A DNA stretch of 20,634 bases, from the NCBI GenBank assembly GCA_002367375.1, contig DFBR01000078.1:13183-33816 (forward strand), read 5' to 3'. Source of the DNA: Erythrobacter sp. UBA3075 (GTDB lineage Bacteria; Pseudomonadota; Alphaproteobacteria; Sphingomonadales; Sphingomonadaceae). Positions within the stretch are counted from its first letter, which is position 1. Each line of letters begins with the position of its first letter. Below the pieces are notes generated by a model. It worked only from the letters and a program-made list of their open reading frames with translations. It had not been told where the DNA came from and did no database searches. A program made the translations under genes and the position numbers. Below, piece by piece: positions 6,465 to 14,376 of the stretch.

Positions 6465-7508
6465 CTAACCAATTCTTTTGCCCAGGGAGCGGGCTGTGAA
6501 ATCAACCATGGGCACGACACGCGCGTAATTCAACCGCGTCGGACCGATCACACCCAGCACGCCCACAACTTTGCCCTCGCGATCACGATAGGGTGATGCG
6601 ATCACCGATGAGCCGGAAAGTGCGAACAATCTGTTCTCCGCACCGATAAATATCCGCGCTGATTCCGCTTCGCGCGCACGCTCCAGCAATTGCGCCACTG
6701 ATTGCTTGTTTTCCAAATCGTCTAGCAAGGAGCGCACGCGTTCGATATCGTCCAGCGCGGTGTCATCAAGAAGGTTCGCCTGACCGCGCACAATCAGCAC
6801 CGGACGCTCGGTCGAATCTTCGCTCCACACGGCAATGCCCGCTTCGACCAATCGCGTGGAAACCTCATCCAGCGCGCTTTTTCCGGATGCGATTTCGCCG
6901 GACATGGCACGCGCCGCCTCTGCTAGAGTGCGACCCGCCAATTGCGCGCTGATGTAATTGCCCGCCTCCTGCATTGCGCCCGGGGAAACTCCCTCGCCCA
7001 GTTCCAGCACGCGGTTCTCGATATTGCCGTCCTCTCCCACAAGAACGGCCAGCGCGCGGGTGTCGTCGAGCGGAACAAGCCGCATTTGTGCCAGCGTCCG
7101 CTCGCGCTTTGGCACCATAACCATGCCCGCTGCGCCGGATATGTCTGACAGGATCGCGCTGGTCTTTTCCAGCGCCGCCTCGATCGGCCCGGGTGCGGAA
7201 AGCTGCTGCTCGATTGCCGCGCGCTCCTCCCGCGTTGGCTCCGCCACTTGCATGATGCCATCGACAAACATGCGCAGCCCGCTCTCGGTCGGCATTCGCC
7301 CCGCACTGGTATGCGGCGCGGCTAGCAGACCAAGCTGCTCCAACTCGCTCAGCACAGAACGAATCGATGCAGGCGAGAGATTAACTGCGCCGTGCTGCGC
7401 CAGTGCTTTCGACCCCACCGGCTGCCCGCTGTTGAGATAATCCTCCACCACCAGACGAAAAATATCGCGCGCACGGTCAGTCAGTTCGGTGATCGGTGGG
7501 GATGGCAT
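6465..7508 (-). CDS. hrcA: Heat-inducible transcription repressor HrcA
   Basis: DNA-binding repressor that in many bacteria acts on CIRCE operators of groESL and dnaK operons, with GroEL as its folding partner. The 347-residue product has the N-terminal winged helix (TDRARDIFRLVVEDYLNSG, then LSPASIRSVLSELEQLGLL and HTSAGRMPTESGLRMFVD) and the regulatory domain ending RLNYARVVPMVDFTARSLG. Start ATG 7508 gives the usual family N-terminus, but I see no ribosome-binding sequence before it and the candidate -10 box ends only 10 nt upstream, so the transcript may be nearly leaderless. It heads the hrcA-grpE pair and is divergent from rph across 54 nt. No CIRCE element (TTAGCACTC-N9-GAGTGCTAA) is visible in this window, so its targets, probably groESL, lie elsewhere. 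Confidence 0.98.
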   Translation of the reverse strand: MPSPPITELTDRARDIFRLVVEDYLNSGQPVGSKALAQHGAVNLSPASIRSVLSELEQLGLLAAPHTSAGRMPTESGLRMFVDGIMQVAEPTREERAAIEQQLSAPGPIEAALEKTSAILSDISGAAGMVMVPKRERTLAQMRLVPLDDTRALAVLVGEDGNIENRVLELGEGVSPGAMQEAGNYISAQLAGRTLAEAARAMSGEIASGKSALDEVSTRLVEAGIAVWSEDSTERPVLIVRGQANLLDDTALDDIERVRSLLDDLENKQSVAQLLERAREAESARIFIGAENRLFALSGSSVIASPYRDREGKVVGVLGVIGPTRLNYARVVPMVDFTARSLGKRIG

Positions 7509-7518
7509 GACAGCCTTG

Positions 7519-7546
7519 TATCTAGTCGCTAGGGCCAGCTTCGCAA
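7519..7546 (-). promoter_or_regulatory. Candidate promoter of hrcA-grpE
   Basis: On the minus strand TTGCGA (7546-7541), a 16-nt spacer and TAGATA (7524-7519) resemble a housekeeping promoter. The expected transcription start would be only about 3-4 nt from the hrcA ATG. No RpoH-type CTTG-N17-CYTATNT match is seen here. Confidence 0.35.
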
Positions 7547-7562
7547 ACTATTGGAGATTCTT

Positions 7563-8276
7563 ATGCGACCTTCCGGCCGCGCGCCTGACGAAATGCGCGC
7601 CATTTCTATCGAAACCGGCTTCACCAAGCATGCCGAGGGGTCTTGCCTCATCAGCTTTGGCGATACGCGCGTGCTATGCACCGCCAGCGTGGAAGAACGC
7701 ATCCCGCCGTGGCTGCGCGGCAAGGGATCGGGCTGGGTCACCGGTGAATATTCAATGCTGCCCCGTTCCACCCACACGCGCAGCAGCCGGGAAGCCGCAC
7801 GCGGCAAGCAAAGCGGACGCACGCAGGAAATTCAGCGCCTGATCGGGCGGAGCCTTCGCGCAGTCGTTGATATGGAAAAGCTTGGAGAGCGGCAGATCAC
7901 GCTCGACTGCGATGTGCTGCAGGCCGATGGCGGCACCCGCACAGCATCGATTTCGGGCGCATGGGTCGCGCTGCGGATTGCGGTCAATTCGCTCATCGCG
8001 AGCGGCGCTATCAAAGAGGACCCGATCACCGCCAAGATCGCGGCGATTTCTTGCGGTATCTACAAGGGCACGCCTGTACTCGACCTCGACTATCCTGAGG
8101 ACAGCGATGCCGATGCCGACGCCAATTTCGTGCTGATCGAAGGCGGGCAAATTGCTGAGGTGCAGGCCACCGCTGAAGGCGCGACCTATGACGAAGAGGG
8201 CCTTCTGCGCCTTCTGCGCCTTGCCCAAATGGGTTGTGCCGACATCTTCAAGGCGCAGGAAGAGGCCTCCGCGTGA
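7563..8276 (+). CDS. rph: Ribonuclease PH
   Basis: Phosphate-dependent 3'-5' exoribonuclease that trims tRNA 3' ends. The product is 237 residues, the normal length. Core motifs are present: [12 protein letters not shown] at the N-terminus, [19 protein letters not shown], the R-rich [43 protein letters not shown] and [18 protein letters not shown] with its clustered Asp residues. Start ATG 7563 has a GGAG 6 nt upstream; an in-frame TTG at 7551 overlaps that sequence and is rejected. Its stop overlaps the rdgB ATG by one base, so the two are translationally linked. The rph-rdgB pair divergent from hrcA-grpE is a familiar alphaproteobacterial arrangement. Confidence 0.98.
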   Translation: MRPSGRAPDEMRAISIETGFTKHAEGSCLISFGDTRVLCTASVEERIPPWLRGKGSGWVTGEYSMLPRSTHTRSSREAARGKQSGRTQEIQRLIGRSLRAVVDMEKLGERQITLDCDVLQADGGTRTASISGAWVALRIAVNSLIASGAIKEDPITAKIAAISCGIYKGTPVLDLDYPEDSDADADANFVLIEGGQIAEVQATAEGATYDEEGLLRLLRLAQMGCADIFKAQEEASA

Positions 8277-8902
8277 TGAGGAAACTGGGCAGCGGGAAAC
8301 TTGTAATTGCCTCGCATAATGCGGGCAAACTCAAGGAAATCTCTGCCCTCCTCGCGCCATATGGGCTCGATTGTATCTCGGCAGGGTCGCTCGGCCTGCC
8401 CGAGCCGCCGGAGACCGGTGAAACCTTCGTTGCCAACGCGCTGATCAAGGCGCGTGCGGCGGCGGAGGCTTCGGGCCTGCCAGCGCTGGCCGATGATAGC
8501 GGCCTATCGGTTGCCGCATTGGGGGAGCGTCCGGGTGTCTACACTGCGGACTGGGCCGAGCGGCAATGGTTCGAGGGTGCGCCGGGTCGCGACTGGTATA
8601 TGGCAATGGGCAAGGTGGAAGGGCTGCTGCAAGCCAAGGGCGCCGATACACCGCGCGATGCGTGGTTTTCCTGCGTTCTCGCCCTCGCCTGGCCCGATGG
8701 TGAGCATGTCGTCTACGAAGGACGTGTGGACGGCACGCTGACATGGCCGCCACGCGGCGAAATGGGCTTTGGCTATGATCCGGTGTTCGTTCCGCAAGGC
8801 CGTGACCAAACCTTCGCCGAGATCGCGCCGGAGGAAAAGCACAAGGTCAGCCACCGCGCCGATGCCTTTGCCAAGCTGGTCGCGGACCAGTTCGCGAGCT
8901 AG
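8276..8902 (+). CDS. rdgB: Non-canonical purine NTP pyrophosphatase (RdgB/HAM1 family)
   Basis: Hydrolyses dITP, ITP and XTP to monophosphates, keeping deaminated purines out of DNA and RNA. The 208-residue product has the HAM1 signature: [12 protein letters not shown] (10-21), the metal-binding LADDSGL (71-77, Asp73 and Asp74), [25 protein letters not shown] and [11 protein letters not shown] near the C-terminus. Start ATG 8276 shares its A with the rph stop (TGATG), which explains the lack of any gap. An upstream in-frame start at 8234 would lie inside rph and is rejected. The stop lies 3 nt from the stop of the opposing CAP-domain gene, so transcription from the two sides collides here. 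Confidence 0.97.
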   Translation: MRKLGSGKLVIASHNAGKLKEISALLAPYGLDCISAGSLGLPEPPETGETFVANALIKARAAAEASGLPALADDSGLSVAALGERPGVYTADWAERQWFEGAPGRDWYMAMGKVEGLLQAKGADTPRDAWFSCVLALAWPDGEHVVYEGRVDGTLTWPPRGEMGFGYDPVFVPQGRDQTFAEIAPEEKHKVSHRADAFAKLVADQFAS

Positions 8903-8905
8903 CGC

Positions 8906-9436
8906 TTAATATACCGGCCTGTCGTAGGTGTTCCCGGCAGGCCAGTAACGGCAGACGAGAAAGTCATCCCTGTCACCGCGCGCCACTGCACATCCGACTT
9001 CGCGCGTGTCGCGCCACACTACCTGCGTATAATGGCCAACATCGGCCCAGCGGCCAGTGGTCGAAACGTTGGGGAAAGTGTCGTGCCGGAAATAGCGCTG
9101 CTCATCCACAAAAGCACCGATCATCACGTCTGCGCCGTAGTATCCGGCAGCGCCCATCCAGAGGTTTTCTCCGGCATTGGCACGTTGCTGCCGTGTGGAA
9201 TGGCGCATCCGTCCTTCGCTAGCGAGTTGATCGGCCCAGCCCTGTGCCTGGCGGGCAAGGCGCTGGCTCCATTCGAGGCGCGGAACGCCAACATCGTCGC
9301 GCGCATCATTGTGTTCTACAAGCAGCTCCTGCGCGAAAGAATTGACGCCTTGGTTGCTCGCCGAGAGCGGCGTTGCGGTGATACCAAGCGTGGCGATAGC
9401 CGCGAGCGCGGCGGTGAGAATACGACCCTTTTCCAT
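8906..9436 (-). CDS. Secreted CAP-domain (SCP/PR-1-like) protein
   Basis: A 176-residue exported protein of the CAP superfamily (cysteine-rich secretory proteins, antigen 5, PR-1). Its role in bacteria is generally unknown. From ATG 9436 it starts with a signal peptide (MEKGRILTAALAAIATLGIT, likely cleaved near residue 26). The CAP cavity residues are His42 in EHNDARDDVG, Glu90 in NAGENLW and His135 in GHYTQVVW; the CAP2-like CRYWPAGN closes the domain. Cys149 and Cys162 may form a disulfide. A GTG at 9478 would add 14 residues before the signal peptide and is less likely. It sits on the opposite strand between rdgB and hemW, genes usually adjacent in related bacteria, and shares a 45-nt divergent gap with hemW. 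Confidence 0.92.
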   Translation of the reverse strand: MEKGRILTAALAAIATLGITATPLSASNQGVNSFAQELLVEHNDARDDVGVPRLEWSQRLARQAQGWADQLASEGRMRHSTRQQRANAGENLWMGAAGYYGADVMIGAFVDEQRYFRHDTFPNVSTTGRWADVGHYTQVVWRDTREVGCAVARGDRDDFLVCRYWPAGNTYDRPVY

Positions 9437-9481
9437 CCGTACATCTTGACTTGGACCCGTTAACGGAGCCTGAAACACAAT

Positions 9482-10633
9482 ATGGCGCGCGCCCTATATA
9501 TTCACTGGCCCTTTTGTCTTGCGAAGTGCCCTTATTGCGATTTCAATTCGCATGTCCGGGACAGCGTGGATGCAGAATTGTGGCAGCGCGCCCTGTTGGC
9601 GGATTTGCGGCATGAGGCGGGGTTGGCTGGTGGGGAAGCACTGGAATCGGTGTTTTTTGGTGGAGGGACGCCTTCCTTGATGCCGCCAGGCCTTGTGAAT
9701 AGCTTGCTGCAAGAGGCTGAAAAACTGTGGGGATTTTCTCCCGGTATAGAGATCACGTTGGAAGCAAACCCTTCATCTGTCGAGGCGTCCAAATTCGCCG
9801 ATCTGGTAAGCGCCGGGGTCAACCGCGTGTCGCTTGGGCTGCAATCACTCGATGACAAGGCGTTGCAATTTCTTGGTCGGCTTCACGGAGTTGAAGAGGG
9901 TCTAAAGGCACTTGAGACAGCCCAAGCCGTGTTCAACCGGGTCAGTTTCGACCTGATCTATGCCCTTCCCGGACAGTCTGCGCAGCATTGGCGCGAACAG
10001 CTCCAACGCGCGCTGAGCTTCGGCACCGAGCACCTCTCGCTTTACCAATTGACCATCGAGCCGGGCACGCGGTTTGAATCGATGGTCCGCCGCGAGGAAT
10101 TCACGCCATTGGACGATGATGAGGCGGCAGACCTGTTCAATGTGACCCGCGAACTCACATCCGCCGCTGGCCTGCCCGCTTATGAAATCAGCAACCATGC
10201 CCGCCCCGGCGAGGAAAGCCGCCATAATCTGACATATTGGCGATATGACGATTACGCCGGGATTGGGCCAGGAGCTCATGGGCGTCGCAACGGCTTTGCG
10301 ACGACGCGTCACAAGAAGCCCGAAAACTGGCTGGCGGCGGTGGATCGCAACGGCAACGGGCTTCAGGAAGAACGCGCTCTTGGCGTCAGTGAACAGGCCG
10401 CCGAGGCATTGCTGATGGGGCTGCGGCTTGCAGAGGGCATCGACCTCGCCCGCTCCTCCGCTCGCTTTGCCATGCCGGAAGCAGCGTTGCTCGATCTGAA
10501 CCAAGTGGAGCGCCATGCCCAGCTTGGATTGGTTTGGCGCGATGGCTCTCGCGTCGGTGTAACCGAGGCGGGAATGCCGCTTCTCGATGCCCTTCTGGCA
10601 TTGCTTGTGGCAGATGATCTGGTGGCCGTGTGA
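9482..10633 (+). CDS. hemW: Radical SAM heme chaperone HemW
   Basis: Radical-SAM protein that binds heme and passes it to membrane proteins; members were long misnamed oxygen-independent coproporphyrinogen III oxidase. The 383-residue product has the cluster motif CxxxCxxC at Cys12, Cys16 and Cys19 (IHWPFCLAKCPYCDFNSH), GGGTPS (60-65), the SAM-binding EANPSS, SLGLQSLDD and DLIYALPGQ, then YEISNHARPGEESRHNLTYW and GIGPGAHGR, with a HemW C-terminal domain after about residue 300. Short N-terminus and spacing fit HemW rather than HemN. Start ATG 9482; a GGAG lies about 13 nt upstream, so initiation may be weak. The stop overlaps the GTG of xerC by 4 nt (GTGA). Confidence 0.96.
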   Translation: MARALYIHWPFCLAKCPYCDFNSHVRDSVDAELWQRALLADLRHEAGLAGGEALESVFFGGGTPSLMPPGLVNSLLQEAEKLWGFSPGIEITLEANPSSVEASKFADLVSAGVNRVSLGLQSLDDKALQFLGRLHGVEEGLKALETAQAVFNRVSFDLIYALPGQSAQHWREQLQRALSFGTEHLSLYQLTIEPGTRFESMVRREEFTPLDDDEAADLFNVTRELTSAAGLPAYEISNHARPGEESRHNLTYWRYDDYAGIGPGAHGRRNGFATTRHKKPENWLAAVDRNGNGLQEERALGVSEQAAEALLMGLRLAEGIDLARSSARFAMPEAALLDLNQVERHAQLGLVWRDGSRVGVTEAGMPLLDALLALLVADDLVAV

Positions 10634-11529
10634 GCGAATCCGGTGACATCCTCCAGCAATGGCATGACCATTTGGCGATTGCCCGCCGGCGCTCTGTGCA
10701 CACCGTGCGCGCCTATGTCGCAACTGCTGAACGGCTGCTCGAATACCGAAAGCTTGCCGATTGGCCGCAAGTCGCTGCGCTGACAACGCGCGATCTGCGC
10801 GGACATCTGGCGGAGCGGCGGGCGGAAGGCATCGGCAATGTATCTGCCGCGCGCGAGCTTTCCGCACTCAAGAGTTTTGTCGCCTATGCTCTGGAGCAAG
10901 TCGGTGCCGAACCGGGCACTGCGCCGCGCATGAGGGGGCCACGTATCAAGAAGGGGCTTCCTCGACCGATCACGCCTGATGAAGCGGTCAATATGGTTGA
11001 AACCGTTGCTGAAAGCGCGAGCGAGGACTGGACAGGTCTACGCGATGCTTCCGTGCTGTTGCTGATGTATGGCGCTGGCCTGCGCATTGCAGAGGCGCTC
11101 TCCCTCAAGGCCCGCGACCTGCCATTGGGTGAAACTCTGGTGGTGACCGGCAAGGGTAACAAGCAGCGCGTCGTACCGCTCTTGCCTGTCGTGCGCGAGG
11201 CAGTGGCGAAATATGCCGATGCTTGCCCATTGCCACTCAAGAGCGAGGAGGCGCTATTTCGCGGTGTGAAAGGTGGGCCGCTGAGTCAGGGCATGGTGCA
11301 AAAGGCGATGGCGCGGGCGCGGCGCGCTCTTGGTCTGCCTGATACCGCAACACCTCATGCGCTGCGGCATTCCTTTGCCACGCATTTGCTCGGATCGGGT
11401 GTGGATTTGCGCAGCCTGCAGGAATTGCTCGGCCATGCGAGTCTCGGCTCGACGCAGATCTACACACAGGTCGATGCTGCCAAGATGCTCGAAGCCTATC
11501 GCTCCGCCCATCCGCGTGAGGATAGCTAG
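10630..11529 (+). CDS. xerC: Tyrosine recombinase XerC
   Basis: Site-specific recombinase that with XerD resolves chromosome dimers at dif. The 299-residue protein has the N-terminal SAM-like DNA-binding domain (about 5-95) and the catalytic domain with a complete set of active residues: Arg152 (GAGLRIAEAL), Lys175 (TGKGNKQR), His243 and Arg246 (HALRHSFATHLL), His269 (LLGHASLGSTQ) and nucleophile Tyr278 (IYTQVDAAKML). The close ending YTQVDAAKMLEAY...HPR favours XerC over XerD or a phage integrase, and no phage or attachment site is nearby. GTG 10630 overlaps the hemW stop. The 3' end overlaps the dedA stop on the other strand within the palindrome CTAG. Confidence 0.93.
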   Translation: MSESGDILQQWHDHLAIARRRSVHTVRAYVATAERLLEYRKLADWPQVAALTTRDLRGHLAERRAEGIGNVSAARELSALKSFVAYALEQVGAEPGTAPRMRGPRIKKGLPRPITPDEAVNMVETVAESASEDWTGLRDASVLLLMYGAGLRIAEALSLKARDLPLGETLVVTGKGNKQRVVPLLPVVREAVAKYADACPLPLKSEEALFRGVKGGPLSQGMVQKAMARARRALGLPDTATPHALRHSFATHLLGSGVDLRSLQELLGHASLGSTQIYTQVDAAKMLEAYRSAHPREDS

Positions 11530-12140
11530 TCCTGTTCCCGCTTTGCGCGTGGCACAAAGGTGAAAACGCGCCAGAGATAGGCCGCAATCGTCAGCACAAC
11601 CAAGCCGATGATGATCCAGCCAATGATTTCCTGCGAATCAGTGAGATAATGGCCAAGAAACTCGCCGCCCTTGATCAAGGCCCCATTCCAGATCAGCGAT
11701 CCTACGAAGGTAAATCCGAGGAATTTCAGCTTCGGCATATGTGCCAATCCCGCCGGTAGCGAGATGATTGTGCGCAAGAACGGGCTGAATCGCAGGAAAA
11801 AGACCACCCAGTGGCCGCGCTCCGCGAAGAACACCTGTGCTTTGGCGATGTGCTCCCAATCAACCGTCAGCCAGCGGCCCCAACGATCAACGAAAGGTTC
11901 AAGCCGCTTGTAACCCCAGGCATCGCCAATCCAGTACCACGCATAATTTCCTACGGTCGTGCCCGCCGTGCCGATGAGCAGCAACGGCCAGAAATCCATC
12001 ACGCCGCGCTCAACCAGAAGCCCGCCGACGCCCATGATGACTTCACTGGGAACCGGAGGGATGACGTTTTCAAGCACCATCAGCAGGAAAATGCCGACAT
12101 ATCCGCCCTGCTCGATCAGATCGACGATTAGCGTATCCAT
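11526..12140 (-). CDS. DedA family inner-membrane protein
   Basis: A 204-residue polytopic membrane protein of the DedA/VTT (SNARE-associated) superfamily, members of which are linked to lipid-carrier (undecaprenyl phosphate) flipping and envelope fitness. Visible signatures are the re-entrant ENVIPPVPSE near residue 24, the Gly-rich GTAGTTVGNYAWYWIG and the F-x-R-F-x-P-x-x-R element (FFLRFSPFLRTIISLPAGLAHM) with conserved arginines, then a final membrane helix. It starts 23 nt after the gshB stop and closes the rsmI-yraN-gshB-dedA run. Its TAG stop overlaps the xerC stop in the other direction (CTAG), with no terminator between them. The exact substrate is not deducible. Confidence 0.93.
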   Translation of the reverse strand: MDTLIVDLIEQGGYVGIFLLMVLENVIPPVPSEVIMGVGGLLVERGVMDFWPLLLIGTAGTTVGNYAWYWIGDAWGYKRLEPFVDRWGRWLTVDWEHIAKAQVFFAERGHWVVFFLRFSPFLRTIISLPAGLAHMPKLKFLGFTFVGSLIWNGALIKGGEFLGHYLTDSQEIIGWIIIGLVVLTIAAYLWRVFTFVPRAKREQD

Positions 12141-12163
12141 GGCAGACCAACGCGCAAAGGCGC

Positions 12164-13138
12164 TTAGCTTTCCCCCGATCCTGCCACCATTGCGGTGTGA
12201 CGTTGTTCCAGCGCGTCCCAGATCATGCCTGCGGTGTCGGTGCCCTGAAAAGCATCAATCGCCACTATCCCGGTAGGAGAGGTGACGTTGATTTCGGTCA
12301 GCCATTCGCCGCCGATCACGTCGATACCGACAAAGGTTAGCCCGCGCCGCTTCAAGTCTGGACCCATTGCGTCGCAGATTTCCCGCTCGCGCGCTGTCAG
12401 TTGCGTCGCCTCTGCGCTGCCACCTTGGGCGAGGTTGGAACGGAACTCACCCTTCTCCGGCATGCGATTGATCGCGCCCGCCACTTCGCCATCGACCAGC
12501 ACAATGCGCTTGTCGCCTTGCGCTACGCTGGGAAGGAAGGGCTGCACCATATGCGCCTCAGGCCAGGTCTGGTTGAAGACTTCGAACAGGGCAGAGATAT
12601 TGGTGCCGTCAGCATCGATCTTGAAGATCGCTTTTCCGCCATTGCCGTGCAGCGGTTTGACCACCACCGCGCCGTGTTCTTTCTGGAATTCACGCACGTC
12701 GTCCAGCACGCGCGTGATGAGCGTGGGCGGCATGTAGTGCGCGTAATCAAGGACATACATCTTCTCGGGCGCGTTCACGACTTCGCGCGGATCATTGCTC
12801 ACCAGCGTCTTGCCTTTCAACCTGTCGAGCAGCAGTGCCGAGCTTATGTAACCTAGGTGAAACGGCGGGTCCTGCCGCATCAGGATTACGTCAATGTCTT
12901 CCGCGAGATCGATCTTTGCGAGAGCCCCGGCGTCGAAATGATTGCCCTCGACGCGCTGCACAGTGACCGGCTTGGCCCATGCTGTGACCTTGCCGTCCTG
13001 CCATCCCAGCGTCTCGACGTCATACTGCCACAGCGAGTGCCCCCGCTCCTGCGCGGCCAGCATCAGCGCGAAGCTGGAGTCCCCGGCGATATTGATGCTT
13101 TCCAGCGGGTCCATCTGAACGGCGATCCGAAGATTCAT
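12164..13138 (-). CDS. gshB: Glutathione synthetase
   Basis: ATP-grasp enzyme joining gamma-glutamylcysteine and glycine to form glutathione. The 324-residue product shows the GshB N-terminus (IAVQMDPLESINIAGDSSF), MRQDPPFHLGY, the SNDPREVVNAPEKMYVLDY linker into the ATP-grasp domain, the ATP loop KPLHGNGG (161-168), DKRIVLVDGEVAGAINRMP, GEFRSNLAQGG and the metal- and ligand-binding DVIGGEWLTEINVTSPTG. Length is close to the usual ~315. ATG 13138 lies 9 nt after the yraN stop, so it is the third gene of the operon. gshA is not in the window. Confidence 0.98.
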   Translation of the reverse strand: MNLRIAVQMDPLESINIAGDSSFALMLAAQERGHSLWQYDVETLGWQDGKVTAWAKPVTVQRVEGNHFDAGALAKIDLAEDIDVILMRQDPPFHLGYISSALLLDRLKGKTLVSNDPREVVNAPEKMYVLDYAHYMPPTLITRVLDDVREFQKEHGAVVVKPLHGNGGKAIFKIDADGTNISALFEVFNQTWPEAHMVQPFLPSVAQGDKRIVLVDGEVAGAINRMPEKGEFRSNLAQGGSAEATQLTAREREICDAMGPDLKRRGLTFVGIDVIGGEWLTEINVTSPTGIVAIDAFQGTDTAGMIWDALEQRHTAMVAGSGES

Positions 13139-13147
13139 GCAAATTCC

Positions 13148-13498
13148 TTATGGCATCCAAGCGTTTTCGATGTGGCGCGGCGGTGTGCCGGGCGCAAGCA
13201 GGATTACGTCAACGCGCAAATCCTCGCCATTCCCGGCATATTCATGGGCGACCGCTTCAGCAGCGGCGGCAACGCGGCGCAGGCGGTATTCGTCAATCGC
13301 GTGATCGAGGTCGGCGGCTTTCGCACGCCATTTGACTTCGACGAAGGCGATCAGTCCTTCGCGGCGAGCGATCAGATCGATTTCACCTGATTTCACTTTT
13401 ACGCGCCGGGCAAGGATGTCCCACCCCTGCGCTTCCAGCCATGTGGCGGCCTCGTCTTCAGCCTTGCGACCGCGCGCTTCTGCGGCTTGACGTTTCAT
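13148..13498 (-). CDS. yraN: YraN / UPF0102 family endonuclease-like protein
   Basis: A 116-residue protein of the UPF0102 family with a restriction-endonuclease-like core: GEID (Glu39, Asp41), then VEVKWR (Glu54, Lys56), the E/D-ExK pattern of that fold. Family function is not established; a role in DNA processing is often proposed. Start ATG 13498 overlaps the rsmI stop (ATGA), so the two are translationally coupled, the order commonly seen in proteobacteria. The frame is open further upstream, but that part is antiphase to rsmI and Arg-rich, so the short start is right. Confidence 0.93.
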   Translation of the reverse strand: MKRQAAEARGRKAEDEAATWLEAQGWDILARRVKVKSGEIDLIARREGLIAFVEVKWRAKAADLDHAIDEYRLRRVAAAAEAVAHEYAGNGEDLRVDVILLAPGTPPRHIENAWMP

Positions 13499-14337
13499 TC
13501 GCCTTTCAGCTCCATTGCGCGGGCATAGAGCGCCTTGCGGTCCAGACCCGTGGCCTTGGCGACCTGCGCCACAGCCTTGGACGCCTTTTCGGTTGCGAGA
13601 AGTTCGCGCAGCATTGCATCGGCATCGTCGGCGCTGGTTTCCACTTCGGGCGGCGGACCCACGAGCAGAACGATCTCCCCTTTGGGCGGATGCGCGGTGT
13701 AATGCGCGATCAGCTCTTGCGCGGTGCCGGTGCGGCATTCCTCGTAAAATTTCGTCAATTCGCGAGCCACCGCAATTTCGCGGCCGGGCAGAATTTCGTC
13801 GATCACAGCAAGGCTTTTGGTCAATCGCGGCGCGGTGTCGAAGAAGATCAGTGTCGCGCGGACATCGGCCAATTCGGCCAGAATATCGCGCCGTGCCTTG
13901 TCCTTGTTGGGCAGGAAACCGGCAAACATGAACCGATCATTGGGCAAGCCGGACAGCGCGAGCGCCGTCAGCGGAGCATTTGCACCGGGCAGCGCGGTCA
14001 CGGGAATTCCGGCCGCTTTTGCGTCCTTTACCAGCCGATAACCCGGATCGGAGACCAGCGGCATTCCCGCATCGCTGACCAGCGCCACTGCGCGCTCCCG
14101 CATCGATTCCACCAACCGCGCACGGTCATTTGGGGCAGAGTGATCGTCATAGCGCCACAGCGGCTTGGAGATACCCAAATGGCGGATCAGTTTTTGCGTC
14201 ACCCGCGTATCTTCGCAGGCGATACCGTCACACCGCGACAGCACATCGCTTGCCCGAACGGTGATGTCGCCGAGATTGCCAATCGGCGTCGCAACTATAT
14301 AGAGGCCGGGAGCAAGAGGGGCGCCGTCATGGGTCAC
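13495..14337 (-). CDS. rsmI: 16S rRNA (cytidine(1402)-2'-O)-methyltransferase RsmI
   Basis: SAM-dependent enzyme that 2'-O-methylates C1402 in the decoding centre of 16S rRNA. The 280-residue product has GLYIVATPIGNLGDITVRA at the N-terminus, CEDTRVTQKL, SDAGMPLVSDPGYRLV, PGANAPLTALALSGLP, FAGFLPNKDKAR and a C-terminal region ending DRKALYARAMELKGE. The start is GTG 14337: an AAGGAGG ribosome-binding sequence lies 5 nt upstream and the next residues (THDGAPLAPGLYIV) fit the family, while the longer open frame back to 14865 is antisense to the lipoprotein gene. First gene of the rsmI-yraN-gshB-dedA operon; only 39 nt separate it from the divergent LpoA-like gene. Confidence 0.96.
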   Translation of the reverse strand: MTHDGAPLAPGLYIVATPIGNLGDITVRASDVLSRCDGIACEDTRVTQKLIRHLGISKPLWRYDDHSAPNDRARLVESMRERAVALVSDAGMPLVSDPGYRLVKDAKAAGIPVTALPGANAPLTALALSGLPNDRFMFAGFLPNKDKARRDILAELADVRATLIFFDTAPRLTKSLAVIDEILPGREIAVARELTKFYEECRTGTAQELIAHYTAHPPKGEIVLLVGPPPEVETSADDADAMLRELLATEKASKAVAQVAKATGLDRKALYARAMELKGE

Positions 14338-14376
14338 GCGCGCCTCCTTGGACGAAACATAGCGGAGACGGCAAGC

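Noticed and set aside
9902..10867. 321-codon minus-strand frame opposite hemW/xerC
   Set aside because: It is antisense to two well-recognised genes and has no domain of its own.
10630..11529. xerC as an integrase of a mobile element
   Set aside because: There is no attachment-site repeat, phage gene or tRNA nearby. The gene is coupled to hemW and its C-terminus is XerC-like.
13441..14376. Upstream extension of the LpoA-like reading frame
   Set aside because: This part is antisense to rsmI and yraN. The lipoprotein signal peptide beginning at 14377 fixes the true start.
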